Source: Prochilodus magdalenae
Lineage: Eukaryota; Chordata; Actinopteri; Characiformes; Prochilodontidae
Assembly (NCBI GenBank): GCA_024036415.1
Contig: JAMWET010000949.1
Location: 448,501 to 512,500 of the forward strand
Reading direction: 5' to 3'
DNA length: 64,000 bases
The notes beneath the pieces are model-generated. The model was not told the DNA's origin. It saw nothing but the letters and a program-made list of their open reading frames with translations, and did no database searches. This document shows positions 12,116-23,625 of the stretch, piece after piece. How positions within the stretch are numbered: the first letter of the stretch is position 1; the number at the start of each line of letters is the position of its first letter. A program made the translations under genes and the position numbers.

Positions 12116-12997
12116 GTATAGGCGTCTTTGAAACGGATATCGCTTTACATTCTGTAGGGATATTTTGTTAATTTTGGAAGGTTTTAAACTAAAAACGTAC
12201 CTACTGCACCTATAGCTTTTTAAATTAATACAGTTAATGCAATGAAAGTAAGATGCATCAACAACAGTACGTTCAGGGGATCTCTGTCAAGTGCATGTCT
12301 TTCTTACTTGCAGCATCTGCTGGGGTCATAAAGTCATTAAAGTGTTACAATGCAGCTGTCCCTAATAAAGTGACCAGTGAGCAACCATACGGTAGTAACA
12401 CAATTTCATGATGTACAAGGTACAAGTCTGTAGAGTGGACAGAAGGATCCGGTTGTGAGTTTAATTTATTACAAATTGTGTTGGTGTGCAGTCAAATGAA
12501 AACAAGTCTGATTTCCCTCGTTCTCTCTCTCTCCCTCTGATCCCTGCCATACACAGGCTATGTTTGGATGGCGTTCTGTAAATTTCCCCTCTGTCAGGAA
12601 GCCCTGTCTTTTAAGCAGTTCTCTGTGAGGAGTTTAGCCCTGCAGCTAGCATGTGTTTAGCTTGGAGGCTGTGGAGCCCTGAGAGCTGGAGCAGAGGGAT
12701 TGGTGGATGATGGATTGCACGGTAGCCAAAAAGCCCTGAGCTGTGCATCTACTAAGCCACACCAAACAGGTTATGAGGGAATTGCACTGTATAGCCTGAA
12801 AGTAAGATATTAAAACTTGCTAATGGCTGAAGCTACTGACTTGTTAGCATTCATCATGTTGCTGGAAAGTGAAGCAAAAAAAAAGAGAAACTTTCCTTCC
12901 CTTCCTGCGTCAGTGTTACTGACTTAGCATCCTTTGGGGATATGAGTAAAGTCAAGGCTCATGGAAAATGATGGCATATGGTTGGAATATTCAATTA
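12116..12997. other. intergenic; 12,116-12,350 is duplicated at 17.4-17.7 kb
   Basis: The phrases 'tattttgttaattttg' and 'cttacttgcagcatctgctg' followed by 'gggtcataaagtca' recur at 17,452-17,680 in the same order and orientation. The part after 12,360 shows no recognisable feature. Confidence 0.6.
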
Positions 12998-13570
12998 CAC
13001 TTATTGTCGAAAAGAATAGTTGCACCCAGAAGGAAGTGTTGGATTGCAGTGCTGTTGGGAAGGAAGATAAAGGTTACCAGGAACATTAAATAATGATGAA
13101 TTTACACTGATATGGACAATATTAATTAAGCTACACATACAGAAGAAGTGTCTCTCAGAATGGCGTTGGGCTGCCATGTTTTCGAACATGACATGCATTT
13201 ATCTCAGTTTGTAGTGCTGTCATAATCCATCCCATGCAGGTTGAATATTCTCACACAGTTCCTTCAAATTTTGTGGTAGGGGTGGAGGTGGTGTGACATC
13301 AGGCCTCCCCACGTAGATTTGTTGGTCGTCTCCACCAAGACAAAAGCGGGACTCATGGAGGACATCTCCGCTCACTGAATGTCCGCAGTTGTGGCTGTTG
13401 GGTCAGTCAGGTACAGCAATAAGGCCGGTCCTTGCTTGCATCAAATGCACAGCCGAGCATGAAACTTGATTCATTTGCATGTTTAACAATGTCAAACTTA
13501 CCCACCAAGTTTCACTGATTCCTTCTGAGTGCTATTTGTGGAACTCTGTTTTTCATGATGAGTGTGAGAT
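12998..13570 (-). mobile_element. internally deleted Tc1-like element, copy C
   Basis: The left end has 'aaaagaatagttgcacccag' and 'aaggaagataaaggttacca' (the family's right-end signature); the right end is 'ttcatgatgagtgtg'. The minus strand carries the first-aspartate block (near 13,320-13,360) and the C-terminal block, again joined without the middle. Confidence 0.8.
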
Positions 13571-14133
13571 GTTTATGTTAGCCTGAATGGCTAGGACTGC
13601 CAAGGCACTTCATACAATGGCCATTAATTTAGTAATCATTTTCAAGATTTGTACTTTGAGTGGTATAGGAGTTTTACTTTTACTCCTTATGCTTTCATTG
13701 AGACATTTAAATCCAGATCAGCTCATTTTTTGGTCATTTTTTTGCATTTCTGTAATACTACGGCCGAGCATGAAACTTTGATTCCTTTTGCATGTTTTAA
13801 CAATGTCAAACCTAAATCACCAAGTTTTCTTTTCCTGAACTGAGTGCTATTTGTGGAATTCTGTTGTTTCATGTAAGTGGTGAGATGTTTATGTTAGCCT
13901 GAATGGCTATGACTGCCAAGGCACTTCATACTACAATGGCCATTTAATTTAGTCCTTTTCAAGCACTCTGTATTTGAGTGGTATAGGAGTTTTACTTTTA
14001 CTCCTTATGCTTTCATTGAGACATTTAAATCCAGATCTCAAAAGTCACCAGAGTTGTCTCTTTTTCTACTCATCTCTTACCAGTCAGCTCATTTTTGGCA
14101 CATTTTAATTATATCCTGTAATTAACAGTTTTA
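13452..14133. repeat. tandem duplication, period about 311 bp
   Basis: The segment from 'gccgagcatgaaactt' at 13,452 recurs at 13,763, and the two copies stay collinear through 'gtttatgttagcctgaatgg', 'ttttacttttactccttatg' and 'cagctcattttt' (13,719 and 14,092). The second copy has many 1-2 base homopolymer length differences and about 50 extra bases before the last shared block. It duplicates the end of copy C plus unique flank. Confidence 0.85.
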
Positions 14134-15231
14134 CTGCCATAGTTTGTGTCCTTTTCCACTCCTGACCATGTGCATGTACTAAATCTGCTAATGTGCAGAT
14201 TTAGGTGTTTTCATAATCAGAACTACGAAATCGAGGTAGAATTATGAATGTGAAATGAATGGCGAAATCCTGAGCAGATGTCTTTCTTCCCTGTTTATTT
14301 CTCTCTCGTTGGCAGCACTTCACAGCAGTGTGCCAGGGGCCTGTGAGCTGGGCGGTCCACCCAGCACTGAACTATAATGTGTATAGAAGATCAGCATAAT
14401 AACAAGCTTCGCTGATTTGGCCTATGATGACCTCACTATAGGATGCTGTTAAAATGAATCACTCTGGAAGAAATTGAAGGGCATGTATGTGTGGATGATA
14501 AATGCATGAAAAGCTTGACTTTATGTAATGAATATACTTACCGTGGTATGCTCAGACCCTGTAGGGAGGAAATATGTTGATGCTTCATCTACACTGAACA
14601 CACATGCATATTTTATGCAGAATTAATGTTTATTACCTGAATTTAACACGATAGGGGAAATAAAATGATATTTTTCCCCCAATATGTTAAACTATAGAGG
14701 AACTTTTTACTGGGGATGTAGCAAGAAAACATAGTTCAACATAGAAACATACTTCAAATTGCTAAACATTTAAATTTAGCAAAAATTTAGAAAAACTGTC
14801 ACACAACCTTGTGTTAGCACAGTGACTGTATAGTTGCTTTATACCTGTATAGCTAACAGTCTAGACTGTTTATATTACATATAACATTTCAAATTTTAAT
14901 CTATCTTTCATCATATTAAGAAAAAAGTAGTCTCATGTATCCTAAAGACAAGTTCAGAGAACACATGGACCAAAGGAAATTTTAATTTTAATTTCAGTTT
15001 AATAAGTTTATATAAGTAATAAGTTTGTTTAATTATGCCACATTTCCATTTAATCAAATAGATGAATCAATCTCAACCTTTATCTCTTAATAAGAGATAT
15101 AAGCTGTGTGATGTCCGACATACTGTGTCAGAAAGTTTTGGTATCCATCAATGAGGACTACAAACAGTGAACTGAAAGGCAAAAACAGATTTATGTCTAT
15201 TTCACAATCTGTTTACTCAAGGATAAACTGT
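14134..15231. other. intergenic, AT-rich, no feature recognised
   Basis: No convincing open frame, RNA or named repeat seen. Confidence 0.5.
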
Positions 15232-15338
15232 TCACTCAGTCACTCAGTCACTCAGTCAGTCAGTCAGTCAGTCACTCACTCACTCACTCACTCACTCACT
15301 CACTCACTCACTCACTCACTCACTCACTCACTCACTCA
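15232..15338. repeat. (CACT/CAGT)n microsatellite
   Basis: Tetranucleotide array, first mixed CAGT and CACT units, then about 16 CACT units. It directly precedes a dispersed repeat. Confidence 0.9.
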
Positions 15339-15340
15339 CA

Positions 15341-15667
15341 TCTTCTAAAGCGCTTTATCTTTCTGGGTCATGGGGGTGCTGACTATGCCAGCATTCCGTG
15401 GACAGAAGGAAGGAAGCACCTGGGACATGGTGCCAGCTCACTGCAGGGTAGACACACAGACGTACATCCACACTCACTCACACACACTCACACTTAGTGG
15501 GGCAACTTAGCATCTCCAGTTCACCTGACTGCATGTCTTTAGATTGTGGGAGGAAATCCGCACGGACATAAAGCAAACTCCACACATAGAGGACCCCAGA
15601 TGCCACAGCTGGGAATGGAACCCAGGTCCTTTTTGCCATTCCCCTTTACCAATGTGCCACTGCCATG
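15341..15667 (+). repeat. dispersed fish repeat, first copy
   Basis: Contains 'agattgtgggaggaaa', 'gcaaactccacacatagagg' and 'gggaatggaacccaggtc', the well-known phrase order of a high-copy fish repeat. A second copy in the same orientation is at 26,236-26,535. The reading frame at 15,539-15,967 is an antisense by-product. Confidence 0.7.
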
Positions 15668-15809
15668 CAGTCCACACCAGCCCCCAGAGGAGACATTCAG
15701 TTGAGCCACTGAGAGGTGCATAACAAAATTGAAGATAATGCTCAGAATTCCTGATAAATTACTCCCGGAGGACTTTACAGAGTTGAGGGTAAGATAATTT
15801 GAGCACTGC

Positions 15810-15812
15810 AAA

Positions 15813-15847
<35 letters not shown>

Positions 15848-15849
15848 AT
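15810..15849. repeat. (AAAT)n microsatellite
   Basis: About ten AAAT units. Confidence 0.95.
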
Positions 15850-16847
15850 CAGGCAACACAACACTAAAACACGTTTTGGAGAGCAGCCGTGGGTTGAAAC
15901 CTACTGCATGGTGGACTGTAGTGTACTGTATAGTCAGGGTCAGTTCAGGATATGGACTAAAGGACAAAAAAAATGTCCATGAAGCCAGTGCTGAGGAGTG
16001 AGAATAGTTCTGAGAACGCAGAGAAATGATAGTCAGCTTTATGGACCACAGCTGGCTCTCATCAGCTTCCCTGCTATCTGGTCACTATGGCTACAAAGAG
16101 ATTTCATTTCTATAAAAAGCTAGCTTTTAAAAGGACCTTCAAAAGTCTTTATCATGGATCAAGCCGGAGCATTTCATCTTTCTCATATTCCGTTCTATAT
16201 CCTCCTCAGATTCATTTATCTGCAGTAGTGTCTGTGGGCTTACACAGCTTAAACTAATTCATTCATTTGTTATGTGAACATAAAAAGATAGTATCTTATA
16301 TCGCAGTCAAATACTATATAACACACATACGACTTGACTATAGCTTCTACTAAAAAGCTCCAGTATGTCTGATCTTGATGATGCAATGGAGCGGGCCCTT
16401 TAGTCAGAGGTACATTAGATCACCAGACAGATAATCCCTGGGCACTGTTATGTGATACTTGTCAGACACTATTGGGATATGAGGACTTCCTCCGTTCCAT
16501 CCTTTCCTTTATTAGACAAGTTTTTCCATTCACAGTGAAAAAAGTGGTGCACAGTATTAAAGGGGCAATATGCAAGTATGAGGCAACCCATCAAATTCGT
16601 ACTCCAATTAATAGGGGGCAACCTTAAACTTCAACCTTTAATTTGCCATGGGCAAATATTGTCAATATAGTCAATTGTCAATGTTAACTATTGTTTTGGT
16701 TTCTATGTATGACTTAATTTTTTTCCATTTGCTGTCGAATGAGGTTTCTTTAGAGAAGCAGGTGGCATCGGCTCCTCGCCAAAAGCTTCAATCAGTGTTG
16801 CATTTTTTCTTCCTTTCACTGGCTTCATCTGTCCTATGATCTGCTGG
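15850..16847. other. intergenic; possible MITE left end near 16,557
   Basis: At 16,557 'ttaaaggggcaatatgcaag' is the approximate inverse of 'cttacatattgcacctttaa' at 17,487-17,506, so a MITE may span these points with repeat R2 inside it. Otherwise nothing is recognised. Confidence 0.4.
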
Positions 16848-17421
16848 TGTGTGTGGATCAGTCACATCAGTGCTGAAGTGTTTAAACACCTCAGTGTCAG
16901 TGCTGGACTAAGAATGGTCCACCAACCCAAACTGTCCAGTCCACACGGTCCTGTGGGCACCATCCTGTGACCACTGATGAAGGACTAGAGAATGACCAAC
17001 ATAAACTCTGCAGCAGCAGGTGAGCTATCTGATATACAGTCAGAGGTGGGCCAGCAAGGTAGAAGTGTCTAATAGAGTGGACAGTGCGTCAACACAATGT
17101 TTAAACACTCCAGCAGCACTGCTGTATCTGATCCACTCACACCAGGACAACACACACTAATAGAATCAGTATAGTGCTGAGAATGATCCACCACGCATTG
17201 GTGGTCCTGTGGGGGTCCTGACTGTTAATGAACAAAGTAAAAGGGACATAATGAAGTATACAGAGAAACATGTGGACTACAGTCCACAGTAGAACTACAA
17301 AGTGAACTTACAGTGTAAGTGTAGAACTACAAAATGCTCCTATGTGGTAAATTGAGCTGATAAAATGAACAGTGAGTGTAGAAACAAGAAGATGGTTTTA
17401 ATGTTATGGTTGATTGGTGTA
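16848..17421 (+). repeat. otophysan-type dispersed repeat R2
   Basis: The most complete and least rearranged copy of the family also seen at 11.0 kb and 36.8 kb. It has 'gtcctgtgggcaccatcctg', 'aatagagtggacagtg', 'ctccagcagcactgctgtat', 'gagaatgatccaccac' and ends 'ttttaatgttatggttgatt'. No coding capacity; probably a non-autonomous DNA transposon. Confidence 0.7.
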
Positions 17422-17890
17422 TATGCGTCTTTCTTCATGTTCTGTTGGGAGATTTTGTTCATTTTGTAATGTTTTATACTAGAAATCTTACATATTGCAC
17501 CTTTAACTTGAATATAAAGTGTGCCTTGTGTCCATATGAATATATTAAAACAGTTATTGCAAAAAAGATTAGTCAACACATTTGAAACATCTATGATCAG
17601 TGGATCTCTGTAAAGTGCTGTATTGCCTGAGAAACAGCTACAGGTCTTTCTTACTTGCAGCATCTGCTGGGGTCATAAAGTCAAAGCTAATTAGAGGTCT
17701 GAAGTATTTACCAAAAACGTTGGTCAAAGGTCTGAGGGCATCATGTGACATCATGAGCGGCACTGGCCTAAAACTAACAGTAACAGTAACCTCCATGCAT
17801 TCCAGGATGCCCTTCCTGAATATTTCCACAGACTGTTTACACCCAGCTAGGGACTCCTCTTTGACCAGCCTCTGTCATCCAGCTGCATAT
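17422..17890. other. intergenic; partner of the 12.1-12.35 kb segment
   Basis: The part to about 17,690 matches 12,116-12,350 in order and orientation. The short frame at 17,600-17,893 has no recognisable domain. Confidence 0.6.
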
Positions 17891-18296
17891 TAAAGGGGAA
17901 TGCCGTCTGCATGATTTAACCAACACATTAAGATATAGCAAACCAAGTCATTCAAAGTGGTTTGATGTGAGACACTCTAGAAATGCTCTTACCTAGTCAG
18001 AAATCTTCACAGTGTTGGTGATAGGACCCAGACATCTGGTATTTAATGCCTCCAAAGTCACCTCACAGAAAGATGTGGTTATGATTAAATCATTGGCTGT
18101 TCATAAATCAAAAGTCTATATTTGTGATGTAGACATTGGACCCCCGTTTTACCACCACTGTAAGGAAAATCTAATTTGGTAAATTCCTCTACAGTGCACC
18201 ATTTTAAACCAATCCACTCCAAATAGCTGTCCACATCTCCACAACGAGTTATGCAGAAAATGAAAAATCCATGGAATTCCTCTTTAATAGTTATGG
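17891..18296. mobile_element. MITE-like element
   Basis: The left edge 'ttaaaggggaatgccgtc' is the approximate inverse of the right edge 'catggaattcctctttaa', and 'ttcaaagtggtttgatgt' plus 'cacagtgttggtgatagg' inside match related stretches at 26.8-27.3 kb and, inverted, at 54.8-55.0 kb. About 400 bp and non-coding. Confidence 0.5.
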
Positions 18297-18893
18297 GCCT
18301 GTTTTAATCCCAGAGGAACGTGTCTATCAAACTAGCTGTGAAGAAGTTTAGCCCAGTCCAGTTACCCCAGACAGAACAGTAGTCTTAGGTGTAGCCACTC
18401 ATCTGAAATAGCCAGTTGCTTCAAAACCATGTAGTGTGTAATTACTGGTGTCGGGTACCTTCAGAATCAGCACCCATTTCAAATACAGCTTGTTCCTGGC
18501 AATCAGATGAGACAATGTCTTCAGGATTTGTAAATTGAACTGATCGTATCCTATAATACGGGAAAGAGATAGATACAGTGACTCCTGTAAACACTGTGTG
18601 TGGAATTTTTGAAGAGTGACGTGTTAGAAGATTGTTTGTGGAATAATCTCACACTAATTTCACTTAGAAATACAAGAAATGAATGAATAACACATTAAAA
18701 AATTTATTGCAAAATGAATAAATAAATCTAAATTAATTTTCATAACATAACTTCATAAATTGACTGCCTTATTAAAGCCACCGGACAGGAAATCTGTGAC
18801 TGAAACTTATGATGTGTAATACCTCCACAAGCACCAATAACAGCTTTGATCCAATTTGGCATGGACTGGACAAGTTTCTGGATGTAGGCCACA

Positions 18894-19145
18894 TCAGTGT
18901 TCAGACACTCTTACATTAAAGAATTGTGGAGTTAGGGCCAGGTTTCGTGGATGCCTTCCCTGGTACAATTCTGAGGAGAGCTTTCTGTGGACTGTACACT
19001 TCCAAACACCTGCAGATTCAGCTACTTCCTTCACATTATGGTCTTTGGCACGCCCCAATGCAATTGTTCCTTTAAGCCAATCATTAACATCTGCTTTGGA
19101 TCCATTTTCCACACATGGAACAAGACATCCACTGCACTGTACCAC
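18894..19145 (-). pseudogene. possible degraded transposase N-terminus
   Basis: The minus-strand frame reads L-K-G-T-I-A-L-G-R-A-K-D-H-N-V-K-E-V-A and then a serine/alanine stretch, which loosely resembles the first helix-turn-helix of Tc1-type transposases. There are no terminal repeats or catalytic residues. It could equally be chance. Confidence 0.25.
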
Positions 19146-19260
19146 CTGTTCTCAACCTATGAATCCTGTTACACACCTTGCACTTGCACCAGCCTGTGTA
19201 TACTCATAGAACACCATCTGCAGGATCTTGAACATACCACCACCTTAAACACACTAAGTA

Positions 19261-20667
19261 ACTAATGTGTTTTGTCCAGTTAGCTTATTATTTTTTATTA
19301 TTATGGGAATTGTTTCGCAATTATTTTGTGCTACTACTTTATTATGTTGAGATTCTCAGATGTTATTTTGAGATACTATGACGTCTCATTACTTTGAAAG
19401 TCATTATGCTAAGTCATTATTTTGAGAACGAAGGGTATACATAGCTACCATGGAATAATCTACTGTTCATTTTACTTGGAAATTCCAGAAAAATATCAAT
19501 TAATCCATTTCTGCCACTTCTTCCGCACAGCTTCCATAGTTTTTCCCATAGGGCTCGATTCATATTTACATTGTTGATTATTTAAATGCGCAGTTCCCAA
19601 TAAAACTCATGTCTCACATTTCTAACCATGGCATCTGCTGCTAGAACCAGCCTCTATCAGCTCCTAACAAAATACTGTTCATAGACATCCAGAACACTCA
19701 CTTACAAAACACGGTAATAATGACTGATCGGCTGCTTTTTAGAATCACTGCCCAACTAATTCAAATGAATAGACCTTTTTCTGCAACCCTATGTGAGGTT
19801 CACAGTTAGAGTCTGTGAATTACTGAATAGGCCTCAGTGCAAGCACTGCAAACAAGGACACACCAAGCAGTATTTCATTAAACACCCTTTAAATCTTCAC
19901 TGCTGCTGATTTGTAACACATTTCCACCATGATGTCACAATCTCGTTCAAATATCTTGTTAATAAAGATTCATGCCCTACTAATACCTTTCCCAGATACA
20001 TTTCCCCCAGATGAAAAGACACCCCATTTGATTGAAGTCAGTAAAGTGGTGCAGGAAATGAGTGGTGTGTTTTATTTCCAGACTCTGTCTAGGTCTATCT
20101 CAGTCAGTCCAATGGAGTGACAGAATGTCTCGGGTGTGGAAAAATGGCGTGCTTAGTGCAGGAACAGTAATACATCACTGAGGAACGCAGCAGAAGAAAA
20201 AAATTCAGCCACAGCAGTCAAAATCACAATCTACATACATACTGTAAACAGTCGGTTATTGAGGGGCAGAAAGGGTGAAAGAATGACTGTGGTTAACTCA
20301 CACAGACTGGCAGTATGCCTGTTGCACCTGTGCATCTGCATCTTTGGTTGATGCCGAGGTTTTAATCATTAATAACCATCTAATATTTGAAAATGGTTTA
20401 CCGTGACACTGTTGAGTCATTTCATCCCTAACTCTCACCAGTGCAATCTAATAGACCATCGCTGTGTGTAAAACATGTATCCCTATTTTTGTCGATGTTT
20501 ACGTTTATGCTTTATTTGATCACGGAAGCGGCTGTTTGAAATATTTTAATGATGAATGGACCAACAGAAATGGCCCAATGGCCCACGGATGTGCATTATA
20601 ATAATCTAGGCTTTTGCCCTCTCCTGTAAAGACACTACTTTTGAGATGTGCTTGTTTTTCTGTAGAC
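19261..20667. other. intergenic, no feature recognised
   Basis: AT-rich DNA with several short chance frames. No repeats that I can name. Confidence 0.5.
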
Positions 20668-21408
20668 AGTGACAACAAGTTGCACCCAGAAGGTATCAAC
20701 CGACAGAAGCTGGTGAAGAGGTTTGCCATTATGACACAAGCGAATAATTCAAGTTTCACACTCACTGTTTCACTTTATTGCTATACCTGACTGACAATAT
20801 AAGTTTGTTCTGTTGCACATGCTTTCCTTTCTGACTCGGCTGTTATGTTGGTAGCAAGAAAAGAAAAGAGTAAAGAGTAAAAAGCAATTTCAGCAGTTGG
20901 AAGAGTTTGAGGGCTCTGGGAAGCAGGAGGGTCTTATTAGCATATTGCATGCCATACAGGCCATGCTGATACTACCATAGCATGCTGTTGGTGGCAGTGG
21001 ATGGAGTTACCTAACAGCCATGACTGCAGACATTCAGCAAGCAGTTATAGCCTCCATGAGTCATCAATAAATATCACCCATATAAATGTATCAATATTTA
21101 ACATTTATGGAATTTAGCTTACTCTCTTATCCAGAGCGACTTAAAGGTTAATCATATTACAGGTAGGCCAATGTAGTGTTAGGAGTCTTGCCCAAGAACT
21201 CCTACTGGTGTAGCACAGCATAGTCACGCAGACCAGGAATCAAACCCCAATCTCCCACATGGTGAGGTAGCTCAGTGAGAAGTGGTGTTATCCATTGCAC
21301 CACACCAACCAATAATTATTTTGTTCCTGGTCAATTTTATCTTCCTTACCAATAGCATCATATTCTGACACTTCCTTCTTGGTGCAGCTATCCTTTTGAT
21401 GAAAAGTG
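20668..21408 (+). mobile_element. internally deleted Tc1-like element, copy D, interrupted by a SINE
   Basis: The left end 'aagttgcacccagaaggtat' and right end 'cttccttcttggtgcagcta' are family termini. The interior is broken: about 20,800-20,995 is foreign or highly diverged sequence, the first-aspartate block is missing, and a SINE (21,108-21,306) sits in the 3' part just before 'ttgttcctggtcaattttat'. Confidence 0.7.
21108..21306 (-). mobile_element. tRNA-derived SINE, diverged copy
   Basis: Read on the minus strand, this has a tRNA-like head (box B region near 21,236-21,262), 'gctatgctgtgctacac'-like body, 'ccttgggcaag'-like centre and the tail 'agtcgctctggataagag'. The order is the same as in the SINE at 36,387-36,609, with more substitutions. 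It is inserted into Tc1-like copy D and is therefore younger than that copy. Confidence 0.75.
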
Positions 21409-21552
21409 TAGATGTTGCCTCAATGCCAACAGAGTATACCAAAAGATACGAGAGGTGCTTCAATTCAGACTGCTTGTTGTATGAAGTACAAAACAGGGCA
21501 GCCAATCAGAACTTAGAGCAGAGATCATTTACCTATAGTATATTGGTCAACA

Positions 21553-21553
<1 letters not shown>

Positions 21554-21619
<66 letters not shown>
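21554..21619. repeat. (TA)n microsatellite
   Basis: About 30 TA units with one TTTA interruption, directly adjoining the GA tract. Confidence 0.95.
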
Positions 21620-21621
<2 letters not shown>

Positions 21622-21628
21622 GATAGAT

Positions 21629-21755
<127 letters not shown>

Positions 21756-21935
21756 GATACACAGAGGTTTGAAAATTCTAACACATAAATGAATTAAAAA
21801 GAAAATGACTTTTATATTATATAAAACTACACACAAAGTTTTTTAAAGGTAAAGATTTCAGGGAAAAAAATAAAATGCAGGACAAAATGTAGAATATGAG
21901 CCCTTTAACATGAGAATGAAGCTTGTGCCATATCT

Positions 21936-21981
21936 AGAATTTCCCTCTGGGATCAATAAAGTATCTATCTATCTATCTATA
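21936..21981 (+). mobile_element. LINE 3' tail remnant
   Basis: The phrase 'gaatttccctctgggatcaa' followed by 'taaagtatctatctatctat' is the stereotyped 3' end of a widespread fish non-LTR element with a tetranucleotide tail. Only the last 45 bp are recognisable. Confidence 0.7.
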
Positions 21982-23063
21982 TGTCTGTGCTACTTACTGG
22001 CTCCTAACTACTTTAACAGCTACTGTGAGCTTCAGGTCAGTTAGGAATGATTTGTTAAGGAGTCAATTACGAAGACGTTCAGTAGTGCAGAGATAGAAGG
22101 CAGCTTGAAGTGTTTAGGCAGAGCCGAGCACAGAACAGATACTTCAATCCAAAAATATAGACCCACTTGCTTTATGTGGGTCAATAATTGGCAGTCAGGC
22201 CTTTGCGGTTGTCTCCACTGTAATGGCATGAGGCCTTCTCTTAAAAAAGAAAAGCCATAAACTGGCAGAGGAAAATGATGTCACCGTCTCTAGCAGATGA
22301 ACAACACATCGGCCATGGTAACAGCAGTCTTGGGTAAAGAAAAGCTTACTGATATGAAAAGGTACAATGCTGAAAATTAAGCCCATCCATTTCATGTAGG
22401 TTTCGCCATTCAGTGCACTTACTATCTGTGCTGACTCTGCAGTTTTTGAGCTGACAGGGAGCCAAAGCCAAAGACTGACTCCGGAAACGTGGAGAGGAGG
22501 CTTTCATTTGTGTGCATGGAGAACATGATCCTCGCTGAATGAATGGAGGATAATGGAGGGAACAGGTGGAACATTAAAGCATGGAAGCTGGAGGCTCTTC
22601 AGAGGGCGAGATGAGGGATGGATTTATTTAACCGATGTGCGGGTCAGTTCCCATGGGGACAGTGAGCAAATTACAGCACAGGCTTGGCCTAAGCTGTATG
22701 CAGTCGCTGCTATTCCTAGATTACATATCTTCCAAATGTGCAATACAGTACAGCTGTTTTATGTGTGAATTATTATTATTATTATGATCATAATAACAAC
22801 AAATGTATGCAGCAACAACTTGATTTAATGATACTCCTTCATAACTGAAAGAAAGAGGGAGGGGAAGAAGGCAAAACACACTTATAGATGCATGTCTCTA
22901 TAGAGGGGCTTCATCGCTCCACTGAGCCCGGACTCTGCCACATTCACATCCTGCCAGGTGTTTCGGCCCTGCCGTCGATGGTCCGCCACATCAGTGAAGC
23001 AGGACTGCTGCCTCCTGAAATTAGCCGGCCGGTCCACTGCAGCCATGACAGGTATCTAAAAAA
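21982..23063. other. intergenic, no feature recognised
   Basis: The stretch 22,440-22,740 is relatively GC-rich and apparently unique, but without a coding signature. The frame at 22,888-23,220 runs into the Tc1-like copy E and is not a gene. Confidence 0.45.
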
Positions 23064-23625
23064 TTTACATATACACTTATTGACAAAGGCACCATGCAGA
23101 TTTCTGCATGACGCAGGAGTACATGCACACAGACAGTTACAACGACTGCCCCTAACACCACATCAGCGACACCAAAAAGTCCAATGGTGCACCAGACTGT
23201 CATGGAGTGACTCAGAATAGCAGCAGGCCAACTTCAGTGACAAGTCACGCTGTTGTCTTGGTAGAGACGACCAACGAATCCATGTGTGGAGGAACCATGG
23301 TCAGCGCCAAGATGAAGGGTTTGTTGTCATGTGTCACGTGCCCACCATGTGTCACTCCACCTCCACCACACAATCTGTAGGAACTATGTGAGAATATTCA
23401 AGGTGCATGGGATGGATTATTACATAACCTCATTAGGAACCTCTACAACTCCATCCTGAGACATCTGGCATGTTGCATTAGCAAGCATGGTGTCCCGACG
23501 CCATACTGAGAGACACTACTTCTGTATGGGTAGCTCCATAAATATTGCCCATGTCAATATAAAGCAACCTTTATCTTCCTTCCCAATAGCATTGCAATCC
23601 CACAGCTCTTTCTGGGTGTAATAAT
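23064..23625 (+). mobile_element. internally deleted Tc1-like element, copy E (5'-truncated)
   Basis: Retains 'gtcatggagtgactcagaat', the first-aspartate block ('tgtcttggtagagacgacca') and the C-terminal block to 'gacgccatactgagagacac', then 'tttatcttccttcccaatag' at the right end. The left terminal repeat is absent or unrecognisable. The same internal junction as in other copies is present near 23,320-23,370. Confidence 0.75.

Noticed and set aside
15232..15338. Repeated ACTC units considered as a regulatory array
   Set aside because: A plain tetranucleotide microsatellite with no evidence of binding sites.
15539..15967. 142-codon minus-strand frame
   Set aside because: It runs through a dispersed fish repeat and an AAAT microsatellite.
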